The notes under the pieces are model-generated. The model made no database searches. It worked only from the letters and a program-made list of their open reading frames with translations, and was not told the origin of the DNA. Below, piece by piece: positions 23,501-35,500 of a stretch of DNA of 64,000 nt; position 1 is the first letter of the stretch; every line of letters starts with the position of its first letter. The position numbers and the translations under genes are program-made. The stretch is from Aurelia coerulea (Eukaryota; Cnidaria; Scyphozoa; Semaeostomeae; Ulmaridae). The stretch spans positions 20,213,501 to 20,277,500 of the forward strand of contig CM076947.1 in NCBI GenBank assembly GCA_039566865.1, read 5' to 3'.

Positions 23501-26500
23501 AATCCATAATGGTAACTAATCGTTCATAAAAACTAAAACTGAATCACGAAACGCTCCTTCAACATTGAAAACAAAAAATATATGTTTCAGAACTCTCGTA
23601 AAGCCTATTGCAGAATCACGTTTAACCTATTGGGAACATTTTTGCAAAAGGGCTAAGTAGAATAAGCTCTCAACTAATTTTGGCGAATTTTTCACGAAGG
23701 CCAGTGAAGAGGAAGCCTTTTTTAGCAAATTCTGTCTGTATTTGCCACTGTACTATAGACTGAACTAGATGTTCAATGAAACAAATATTTCCCTCTTATA
23801 GTCAAAAGGAGGTTAGAGATCAACTCCCTAATCATATTAGGTATCTATTTGAGTGTTTGTTCTGTTTTCCGATGTAACTAGGCGCATGTTTCACCTTGGG
23901 ATATAACAAATCATTGTAGAGTTGGCTGCATGTTTTCAAAACCCCTAAAAATTAGTTAATTATGTAAAAATACTTCATACTACTATTGCTAAAAGCATGT
24001 ATTTGAAATTGTGGAGATATGATGAAATATTGCCTTTGCTAATAGGTTTTCGTCATAAAAATGCAATTTTTTACTATGAAAAGGTGCAAAACTGGTCTTC
24101 GTGAAAAATTCGCCAAAATTATTTGAGAGCATATTCTACTAAGCCGTTTTGCAAACGTGTTGCCAATAGCTTAAACTTGATTTTACAATAGACTTTCCGA
24201 GAATTCTGAAACATATATTTTTTGTTTTTAATGTTGAAGAAGCGCTTCGTGATTCCGTTTTAATTTTTTTAACGTTTAGTTACCACTATGAATTCGCAAA
24301 ATTTCAGCATCCCAAGATAAAATTTTCAATCCACCTTTTCACTACATACTCTGCAAGGTTTAATCTGTTGAACAAAACAAAGATCATGAAAATCGGTTGA
24401 GTGCAAGCCAAGAAATTTGAATTTGAAACTTAGTGCTATTTTGTGGTCTTGCTGTGCTTAGAAAGAAGCCTGAAGTACACTTTTTAGGCCTAACTTGAAA
24501 TAATGTTTTCTCAGCACTAGATTGTCCGATTTGAAAATTTTTTGGGTTTTGACATTCCTCAGGCTACGGTGAACAATAGAAAAATCAGTTTGGTACAATT
24601 CCGATACTTTCATTTTTCACATTAATTACATGCCCTGGAACACTGTGCTGGTTCAATACTTATTGTATGGTAATGAAGAACTTTCTGACGAAGTGAATAA
24701 AAATATACTCGAACAGACTCTAAGTTTCATCCACAAAACAGGTCGGCTTGGATAACTTCAAACAATCGTTTTACGCCACACAACCACTATGTACACTTTT
24801 CCCCGTATATTTTGTAAGTCTGTTATATGTGCAATGTGTTGAGAGTTGGGCACTCTGGAGGGGGATCAGTAGCGGTAGCAACTGCTATCATTGTTGTTCT
24901 CTCGTCCGGGGTTCTTATTGCTCAGCACCATACCATGCTGGCCTGACATCCAATGTGAAACGGATTCTAGTATTCATCAGTAATTTATCGTATTTGTAGC
25001 TTTTTGTAGTTGTTTATTTAGTTGCTATTTTTTGCATGTCTTTATGTTAATGTCCACGGGGTAGTCATTGTCGTTTGCTCCTTGTGGGCCCGTCCCTGTA
25101 GTGTTGTATAGTCTGTAAAGTAATTAGAAAGTATGGTAGGATGTAGATGTAACATGTATTGTAACATTTTAAATGATTATATATATAAAAAAAACTAACA
25201 TTCTTCCTTTTCATTGTTTTATCAATGTGCTAGATTTCAGTTGAACTATTGCACAGCACACATTTCAGTTTCGTAGGCATGTTTAGAGTCACTTAAAATA
25301 GTCTAGAATTACTATCAATAGCTTCCTTGGGTGACACAACTGTAAATGGACGGACCATAATCCAAACACTGTTTTCCTTTCTCTTTGATATTTTCTGACT
25401 TCATTCCTTCCTTTACTATTTACATTTTCAATCTTTGTTTTCTCTGCCGTCCTATTTTCTTTCCATTCTTCGTTTTTCTCCTTCTCCCTTTTCTGTCTTT
25501 CCTTTTTCCTTTCATTTCTTCTTTCCTCTGTTTCTCGTTTCCTTTATTTTCTTGCATTCTGTTCCGCTTTCTATCTTCCCTCCCCTTTTCTTCCTTCCAG
25601 ACAAACAAGCTTCCTGCGAAGCTGCTTCGCGGCTTCACGCATTTTTTCTCCCAGCCACTATTTAGATTTAATAGACAAATGAGCCCGTCCGTACACAATT
25701 GGAATAAATCATTGTTGTTTTATGGGGAAAGACAGCAATCTGAAGACAATGTTTCTTTGCATACATTAACCACAGACAAAGTCATGATTCATATTTAGTG
25801 CGGAAGTTTTCACAAAATAGGGATTGTTTTGCCAAATTTTGGATTGATTGCATGGGCCCACGTAAGAATTTGGCATCATGAATGAATAATTGGGTTTGGT
25901 CAGGACACTGACTTTTTTAGAGACCACAGGAATTTTGAGACAACATTTCGTTACAGATATTAAACACAAGCAAATTCGAATGTACAAATTTAGTACAGAA
26001 GATTTTGGGACGAAAATATTGGAACATTCAAATTTCAAATTCCTAAATCCTAATTTCTAATTCTAAGTCATCAAATTTCTAAATCCTAAACCAGAAAAGC
26101 TACAGATTTCTGCTTGCCACCATGTTGTAGACCTTCATAAACAATGGTTTTCTTGAACGTTATATCATTTTTCCGCGATTGGTTTAGGATTCGCGATGAT
26201 TTAAATTGTTTAAAAAATGACCATGAATTTTTTCAAAAATGATTAAATTGCCACCATTTTGTTAAAAATCAAGATATCAAAAAATTTCCACGGCAAATTT
26301 ACAGCAAAGTACCATTTCGTTTAGGTGTAGGTGTCCTGCCACTTTCATGAATCTATAATAGGCCATTCTTATTTACAATGTTTTTTTTATATGTAATATA
26401 TTCCAAATAAAATTTACAATACAGATTACGAACTACATTACTTACAAAATTACTCTACAATGCTACTAGGACGATCAACCCCAGGGAGCAAAAGGCTGTG

Positions 26501-29500
26501 TCTACCCCGAGGCCATTAAATAAGGATAATAAAGGAAAAGAAACTACTTTAACTATGCGACAAAATTGGGTGGCTTATGAAGGGATGGGTAAGTGGCTAC
26601 AGAAATTCACTCGAATCGACCAGTTTCATGGATAAAATGTAGCTCAAGAATATGTCTATTTAGTGAAATGGGAAAATCTTTATTGCCATACAATAAAAGT
26701 TGTAGCAAAGCTTCATTTGCAAGATTTACATATCCAAGTGGTCGTATTAATGCATAGATTCCAGCGAGGAGGTCTCGTCTTTGTAAATCAAAACAAGGGC
26801 AGAGCAACAAGAAGTGTTCTGTATCCGTATCCGTATTTACATTATCAATTAAGTGATAAATTATTCAATTAATGTGCCCAAGCTGGATATCATTGGATAG
26901 AAGATAGATTGTGCGTTCAGATGGTATTGCGTCAAGTTAATTCAAATATCACTATTTTCTGAGGAATTTCGAATAAAAGTGGATTATAGTTATGATTCTT
27001 CTGCTAGTGCTTTGATTAGAAGTTTGAATTGGCCTACTGTAGCAGATATGATAAAAACCGAGACAGCTTGCATGGTTTACAAATCGATAAATGACCTTGC
27101 TCCTGATTACCTGTCAGAAATGTTCATTAAAAATTCGACATGATATTTCGTCAGCCCTTTGGTTTTCTTTGTTAAGAGCAGTACATGTACTTTTTTTTAT
27201 TAGAAACTAAGAATTTGATCCAGTCAGCTGGAACAGACAGTTTCTTAAAATTTTTAGATGTTAAGTGCTCAGAGTTTCTTGCGAGTTCTACAAAGTTTCC
27301 ATAACAATCTTCATGTTTTCTTCCTGTGCCCTTGTGAAAATTTAAAAACAAAGCCTTTTCAATGCATAGCCTTTCCAATACTAGACATTGATCAAGTACC
27401 TTCCGAGTAATATGATACGAGACACAGGTGAAAATAAAGTAAAAGCATGCCCAATAATTTCTTTCTTTAAAATAAATAGTTTCTTAAGTTACATTTTGCC
27501 AGTACTGGAGTTTCTGAATTTTTTGGCGATCTGAGAGTTGAATTTCTTATGAGCTGTTTCTTGAGGAAACAAGTTAGTTTAAGCCCAATGACAGATGTTA
27601 TTCATTTTGGATGAAGGTCATACGATGAAAAACAAATGTGAATGAAACATCATTGTGACAGGTACCCCTGTGAGTGACTGGGGCGAATTCTTTTTATCTA
27701 ATATTTCGAATGGAGAGATCTGAACACGATAGTGCTACAAGTGGTTTTCAACTGTGTTAAGAACTTTGATAAACCGAATTAAAATTAATCTTAAGGTATT
27801 CCACCCTCACAAATCCACCGTTTTGGAAAAACAGTGAGAACAGAAACAGTCCTGGGCATTGATCATACGGGGAATTTCTTCCTTGTTTTATTCGACCGAC
27901 AGTGTTTAAAAGCTTTATTTCTTCATTCCATGTGTGGTATTCTTTCGAAGTGAGTTTTTGCATAATTAAAGAAACCCCGCGTTATCCTCTAGGTGGCTTA
28001 TGTTTTTGTTTTAGCGTCATTTTTCTCAGTTATTAAAGTGCATGACCTGAGCTAAATCGCATGCACAAATAGGACACAGAAAAAGCTACTTGAATTTGCT
28101 TAGGGCAAAAACGAAAGCTTTACCATAGGAGTTTGTTGCTTTAATAGCTCGAAGAAACATTTATCTACGTACTGATAGCTTGTTTTGCAGTTTAGCACTT
28201 CAGGAAAACCACTTTTTGCGGCGTTTTAGGGTCGGTGGCTTTGAGAAAAAATTGCAGATGATTTAGGCCATGTCCGTTTTTGGAAGAGTTTGGCGGCCAT
28301 GAGTCGTAATTATAGCGTCCATCAGTCTATCAATAGCTATAACGTACGAACATATAATCAGTCTACCCCCTGACTTGCATTCATAATACTGCTGTTCATA
28401 GCACACCCGGTATGGTTTACAGTTTCAAGTACATGCATACAAATTAAAGTCATGACCTAAGAATACAGATCGAAAGATATGACACACCCAAAACATGAAT
28501 ACATGCCGAAACTAGATTTAGAACAAAATCCGGCGTTTCGCTCCATCACCACACCTAGCACACCTTGTTACTATGGATACTATTGTTATTATTGATATGC
28601 ACAGAGTTAGCGCAACTTTTGAAAGCTTTGAAAGAAATTTTGAAATAGCGGTTGCAGTGCTATTTCGGTTTTCTGTTGACTTTGGAACAAGGAGAAGCTT
28701 CGTGGTTCTTGTTTGCCGTTTCTCCACAACGATTTTATTACTTGGCTGCTAAACGTTAATTTAGGAGAGAGCTGACTTTACAGTATTAGCCTGTCACTAA
28801 GAAATTCATTTTGTAAAACCAGGCTGCTTAGTTTCTTATAGATATTATATAAATGTTATACAAAGCCAAATGTTGGACAATGACTATGATGCCATATCTG
28901 ACAGGCTGCTGTTTTGTTATATGTCAGTTTCTTAGTAGCGGGGTAATACTGTATACCATGGGTGACAGGAAACAAGATGTTTATTGGTCAATAAACTGTG
29001 TAAACGAACCGTACCTGTGTCATTATTCTTGTTGTTTTCGCCTGCAATTTACTCGCAGCATGCTCAAATCAACTCCCAAATTCAAATCTGTAACGGCCTA
29101 AATCTGTGTCCTGTAAAAGCGAGGCTGTCCTCGTTTGCGGTTTGAAAAGTGAGGCTGCGGTCTTGTAAATTAACGGTATGTGTGCCGGTATGACGTGAAT
29201 GCAGTCGAAGATACCCATTAGTCCCTCATACATTTGACCCATACTTATATTTATGTAAGTTTGTAACACTCGTTAGAAAATAAGCTAACGGATTCTCCTT
29301 TAACGAAACCTAATTTGATAATTTTCTATTTTCTTTTCAGAAATCTGGATCAAGGAAAAAGTGTGCAAGTATGAATTTTTTAAATCAATTTGCTGTTTAA
29401 ATCGGATTAATTTACTGATTAACGAAAAGAATCACTGGAAGTTTATGTGAAAATGCATTCAAATGCAAGGAGAGCGATTTCAAATGCATATTTTGGCAAT

Positions 29501-32500
29501 TAGTAGTGGGGGTATCGCTACGAACATTGAGCAGCAGACCCCTGTCCGATCGTAAATCATGTAGCACCCCTCCCCCTCCCCCTCATGGAGGTAAAAATAA
29601 ACTTGGATCTATTCAGACTTAAGGAATGATTTTAGAGGAAATGTCGTAGAAAGAACTGATTATAAATTCGGAAAGGGATTGGAAAGGAGGACGGTTAAAG
29701 GGAAGAGGTCGCAATGAAAGCGAAACGAGGCGGAAGCTAAATTATTCGGAAGAGTTTTTTCGAAGATATTAAGACAATGTGCAAACAGGAACAAGGATAT
29801 TCATAATCAAATAAGCTGTAATATTTGCCTTCCGTGTTATTTGAAATTGCCACAATGAGTCATCATAAGCAATGTTCAGGCTAGCGTAACACTGCACTAG
29901 GAGGAATTTCGTAGAGGTGTATTGGAAATTTCTAGATTTGGGAGTGCTAACCACCGTTATTTACTAAAAATCAAAGCGTCAACGTTGGCAAGACAGAGAC
30001 AGCCCGGTTTCCTGTTGTTGATGTGCGTTGAGGAGGAAAGTGCGTTTATGTTGCTGAAGATATGCGGAAACTTCCATCTGTGCCTGGCAAAAAAACAGAG
30101 AAATGTAGGACACTTGTGTCAATCAATTTAGCAATAGTTACATTTCCTTTTGACAGCTGTTGAATAAATCTTTTCGGAAAATATGTCAGTTCAAAAGTAG
30201 CACCATTCAGCTCTCTCCGAGAAAAGTAAGCGGATGCCTCTCACCGGCATGAAAGGTCGTCATTCATGAATTTTTTCAACGGTCAGTTAAGTTTCTATAG
30301 CTCCTTTCGTACGATCTACTTCCTTTGGTTCTCGAAGCCTTCCACTGGATCCATTGACATATTTATACATATTTCAGCAATTTTGAGACAACAACATTGT
30401 AGGCATCTTTTTACATGTAAAATGATAGAGAAATTCTCACCATCCCCTGTAATGTCCCCACCATACCAGTCATGCACATTTCCCCTTCCGGGTGAGTCAA
30501 AAATAGGCCCGGCGTTTGAATGGCTACTGCTCCCTGAATATAGAAGCAATAAGATTTTGCAATATCTGATTGAATAGCTAGCATGTTCAATTATTTTTAG
30601 AATTTTTCCTGGCTGAAATCGGTCACTCCGTTTAGACCTTCAGATTTTACAAGGGATTTTCTAAAAAAGGTCCCTTCGAGAAACCTAAAAAACCTGCCAA
30701 AATCGTGAGCAAGTTTCCCTATTATTTTTACCTTACAGCAATGACTTCAGCACGCTTTAGCACGTGCTATCCTCTTTGGGGAATGAAAAAGTCCACCCCC
30801 AAGAAACAAGGGCAGATTTTGTAATACAATAGCAACAGTTGCGTTTGATCGACACCTCAATTCAAAGCGATTAGTGGATGCAGACAAAGGAAATTCTCTC
30901 AACCAGTAATTCAAAACAAACAAAGCCGCAAAAGTTTCCCCGAAACTAGTAGGGCAAACTCTCGCCTTGTGCAAGCAAAAGATGGTTTTTAAGAGAAGTT
31001 ATGTGCTTATAGCGAAAGAAGAAGGGTAAATCTAAAGCTCTGTCGCTTAGATTATGTTTATTTGATTCAGGAGCCGAGCAGAAGGCATTGTGATTCTCGC
31101 GTCTTTAGGGCTTAAAATGAAACGATTACAAAGCAGCTCCTAAATCAAATAAACATAATCTAAGCGACAGAGCTTTAGATTTACCCTTCTTCTTTCGCTA
31201 TAAGCACATAACTTCTCTTAAAAACCATCTTTCGCTTGCACAAGGCGAGAGTTTGCCCTACTAGTTTCGGGGAAACTTTTGCGGCTTTGTTTGTTTTGAA
31301 TTACTGGTTGAGAGAATTTCCTTTGTCTGCATCCGCTAATCGCTTTGAATAGACGATTGCGCTAAAGATGGCTGCGAGGAATTTTTTACCAAGATGCATT
31401 GCGTTCCAATAAAGATTCTTTATCGATTCTATAGGAATTCGATTAAAGAACGCAGTGCATCTTGGTAAAAAATTCCTCGCCGCCATCTTTAGCGCAATCG
31501 TCTATTGATGTGTCAATCAAACGCAACTGTTGCTATTGTATTACAAAATCTGCCCTTGTTCCCCCAAGAATGAATAAGTTATTCAGGGGATTCCATACTC
31601 CCATAGGGACGAAGTACATGAATGCATATAAGTGTCATAATTGCTAGGAGGGAAAACAAATGGGAATTTTTCTCAGCATTTTCATTCGTTTTTGTAGGTT
31701 TTCCAAAGGGGCTTTCTGCAGAACATCTCTGATATTGACAGGAAGGAATCACCGATTTAAGCCGGGTAAATTACTGAAACTGATTGGACAAATCTGGAAT
31801 AAGACAGAGACAGTTTTCAATACCATCGCTGTGATATTCAGGGAGTTGCATTTTTTCCAAGGACGGGCCTTTTTCTTGAGTCACCCGGTACCAGTGAAGC
31901 GCCCTTTTCAGTGAAAAAGCGTCTTAAGAATATCATAGATGTAGGTTGAATACAGACCACAAGATAGCTATGTTAGAATGCTCGATAGAATAACAAAATA
32001 TCAATTTTTATAGCATCCCTCTGTATCGATTGTTGTTATCAGATGTGTCTTATCATTAACAGTTTGCGTTGTTTTTCATCTGGTTAGCTGTGACGCTCTA
32101 TAGGGCCATCTTTAGTTGCCCTTTCAGTTGATTCCCCGCCAATACAAAATCCTTCAAAGCTGCCCTGCAAATTTGCTCTTTTCACGGAAATGTGGTCTAT
32201 CAGAATCCTGGCATTAAAAATTTGAAAGTAATTCGGGTAGTTCTCATCTGTAGGTTGTAAACAATTTTGGCACTCCTGTAGAATTTGTTTTGACACAACT
32301 GCAGCATTCATTTATTTTTTTTACCATCGGCTTATCATTCCTTTTAATTCACTTTTAGGTTGTAAAGTTTTGGTTCATGAAAAATGTATCGAACAATTAG
32401 AGAGGGTAAGAGTGTTTTTATATTCTCATAGATTTTAGAACAAGTATGAACACTAGTGAATTGTACCCAAAGGAAGCATAGATTCATTCCAAACCTTGTG

Positions 32501-35500
32501 CTGCTTATTATCCCGGGTGTCCCAAAAATGACAACACATTTAAAAAACTGTAACGCAAGCTGTTTCAAATTAATAATCAAATAATAATTTTTATCTAAAT
32601 CTGCATCGATTAGATTAAATTTTGATATATATTTTCAGAATTTTTGGTGACTTGGTTGCAGAGTTAAAAATCAACAAACTTCAAATTTGCTGTCAGGGCA
32701 AAACCAGAGCTACCAGCATTAGTATACTAAACTTTTAAACCATGGCAATATCAGCAATTTCACAGGATTACGGAAAATCACACAACTTGATTAAGAAACT
32801 GTAACAAAGGGGTCCCTTGCTGATTCATGAGTTATCCAGTCTCGAGGGACCTCTTAGTGTTCTTTTATAATTGAAAGTATGACTCTAGTTATTTTAGAAA
32901 AAATAAAGAATCATCATGTACACTACAAGAAGTACAGCTGTGTTTGGACAGAAGTCTTTATGAAAGTGTCTGTTTAATGTTCAATTAACTTGTGTGTATG
33001 CGTATTTGTCAGCAATGCTCAGGGATTGCGGGGGCTGTAAGGTTTTATAGTTTGACATTATAATTAACCAATTGTTAACGCTGCAGCTCTGGTTTTGACC
33101 CAGTGGCAATTTTGAAGTTGGCTGATTTTTAACTTTACAACGAAGTCACCATTGGTTAATTATAATGTCAAACTATAAAATCTGGACATCAGAAGGGGTG
33201 ACATCAGGATTAAACAGCACACCTCAGTGACCTATCTGGGCTGTATTCTTGATGGAGACCTGTCTGGTGAATCAATGGCTACCAGGACCCTGGGCAAAAT
33301 AAATGGCAGGCTAAGGTTCCTCTATAGAAAGCAAAATTTTCTTGACTTCTCTCTTCGTAGGTTACTAGCAAATGCTCTAATCCAGCCCCACTTTGACTAT
33401 GCATGCAGTGCTTGGTTTCCATTGATTAATAAAAGGCTAACCAAAAAAATTCAAACAGCTCAAAATAAATGTATCAGGTTTTGCTTAAGTATGAATAACA
33501 GAGCACACATAGGAATCAAAGAATTTAAAAATATAAATTGGCTCCCTACTAAAGAGAGGTTTAAACAATGTACTGCTACAAACGTTTACAAATTTTTCGA
33601 TAATTCAGCCCCATCCTATATGTCGGAGATGTTCTTACCAGCTGGCCAGAGTCGGATTACTCGAAGGTCTAAAAACAAATTAAATCAACCATTCCGAAAG
33701 AGCAACATAGGGCAAAGTGGTCTATCTTACCTAGGACCTAAGATCTGGAACAATCTACACTCTGACCTAAAGTCTGCTAAAAACGTTAACAGTTTCAAAC
33801 ATAAGATAAAGGACAATTTCTTTAAAGACCTCCAAAATCAAGAAAACAGTCCCTATATATATTATTAAATTTCTAAAAACTGCATAAATAACAAGCCCAA
33901 CAGGCTGTTACACTTCCTTATGAACGTCTCTTTTTTTTTCATGAAAACTTTTCTTTTCTATAATACCCCTGGAGGGACCATTATGGAAACAAGGTTGCAC
34001 TGACCTTTTAATGCTATCCCTGCCATTTTAAACTAGGGGTATTTTTATACTAGATCTTTAGTTTTTATTACCATTTTATACATGTAAATAGCCTTTCTTT
34101 CCTTTATTACATTTTCAATTTTTACTTTGTATGGCAAAATTTTACATACATACATACATACATACATACCAAAGATACTGGAAAATGTATCAAAATTTAA
34201 TCTAATTATTACAGATTTGAATGAAAATAATTGTATGAAAATGAAACTGATTGCATTAGAATTTTTCAAATTTGTTGCGTTGTTTTTGGACACCTGGTAC
34301 GTGTGTGGTTTATTATTTTGTTCTTATCATATTATGATTATGGCTACTGCTAGAAAGACAATGTGGCAATAAAGATATCATACAGAATAAGCAGAAAAAG
34401 GCTTCAGACATTGATATTGGGCCCAGCTGTCATAGGTTTGCGCTTCATATTAGGAAGAGAAACCGCTAAAGAAACATTTATTTTCTTCATTTTAACTTCA
34501 TTCATTCTCTTACTAGGTAGCTCCGTCAGTTTTTATTTATGTATTAATTTCATTAGAAGTGCTTCTTTCATCAGAAATTGTTTTTTCAGCTGGAATATTT
34601 TACTGATGTGGTGATTATTTTAACGAATAAAGGCTTTGAATTATTTTTTTCGTAGATAAACTGTTGTAAGTGCAGACCAACATTTGTGGAAGGATCAGCG
34701 CGAAGTCTAAAACAGGTGAATTTATAAACTATGCCTTGTATTTTACAAGTTCAAAAATCAACAAATCGAACATCTCAAATATGGTTATGGTAAACTGTAA
34801 AGTTTAACTGTAAACTGAAACAGTAAACTGTAAAGTTTACAGTAAACTGTGCAAAGAAGAACACATTTTTAGAAAAAGATAGTTTGTTACGGTTCTCAAG
34901 AGATGATACTTGAACGTGTTACAAAGGTGAAAGATTCTTTATATTTGAAGAATGAAAACATTATTTAGATATGTTCATATATTTTAGATATGCTCCCAAA
35001 AATAGACAAAGATTGGCCAAGTTTTATTTAGGATTATCAATCAAGACTAAATCGTAAATCGTCAATCGTCAATGCCTGCCTGGTGGACAATTTATGTTGA
35101 GCTGTGAAAAGTGGATAGTTTCTTTTGGATACCGGATAGTGAACACCAATATATAAGAAATAGTCATTTAAAAGACATATGACAAAAATCACCCGATTTG
35201 TTGTGGATGATAATGGCAAGGGAACTTACATCAAAGAAACTGGGTAGATATGAGTGCAGATGTAATTGGACATTTTGAAGGAATGAGGGTATGCTTGTAC
35301 TATCATCTAGTATTAGCATTTGCTGTAAATCTTTAAAGTCGGTTGCATCTTGATCACATGGTAATCAATTTTATTTCAGCCTTTTCCACAACATCATGTT
35401 GCACATAGAAGGAAACAAGAAGGAAAATGCGACACATGTGGAAAGGTGCTATTCAGTTATTTCTTTTTGTTATTTCTGTTTACAAATAGAGGCTCCTGCA

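Larger units (their letters stand above)
30487..31890. mobile_element. TA-type MITE (CCGGGTGAGTC family), host of nested insertions
   Basis: Left CCGGGTGAGTCAAAAATAGG and right TTGAGTCACCCGGTA. Its own sequence matches the copy at 40617-41246, but it is split by the foldback element at 30807-31558, which in turn carries a further MITE. Confidence 0.85.

Noticed and set aside
32084..32311. 75-codon minus-strand frame with protein-like composition in DGK intron 3
   Set aside because: No domain recognised, no flanking element or splice signals; left as intron.
34141..34168. Independent (CATA)n microsatellite
   Set aside because: It sits exactly at the 3' end of the LINE, so I treat it as that element's tail.
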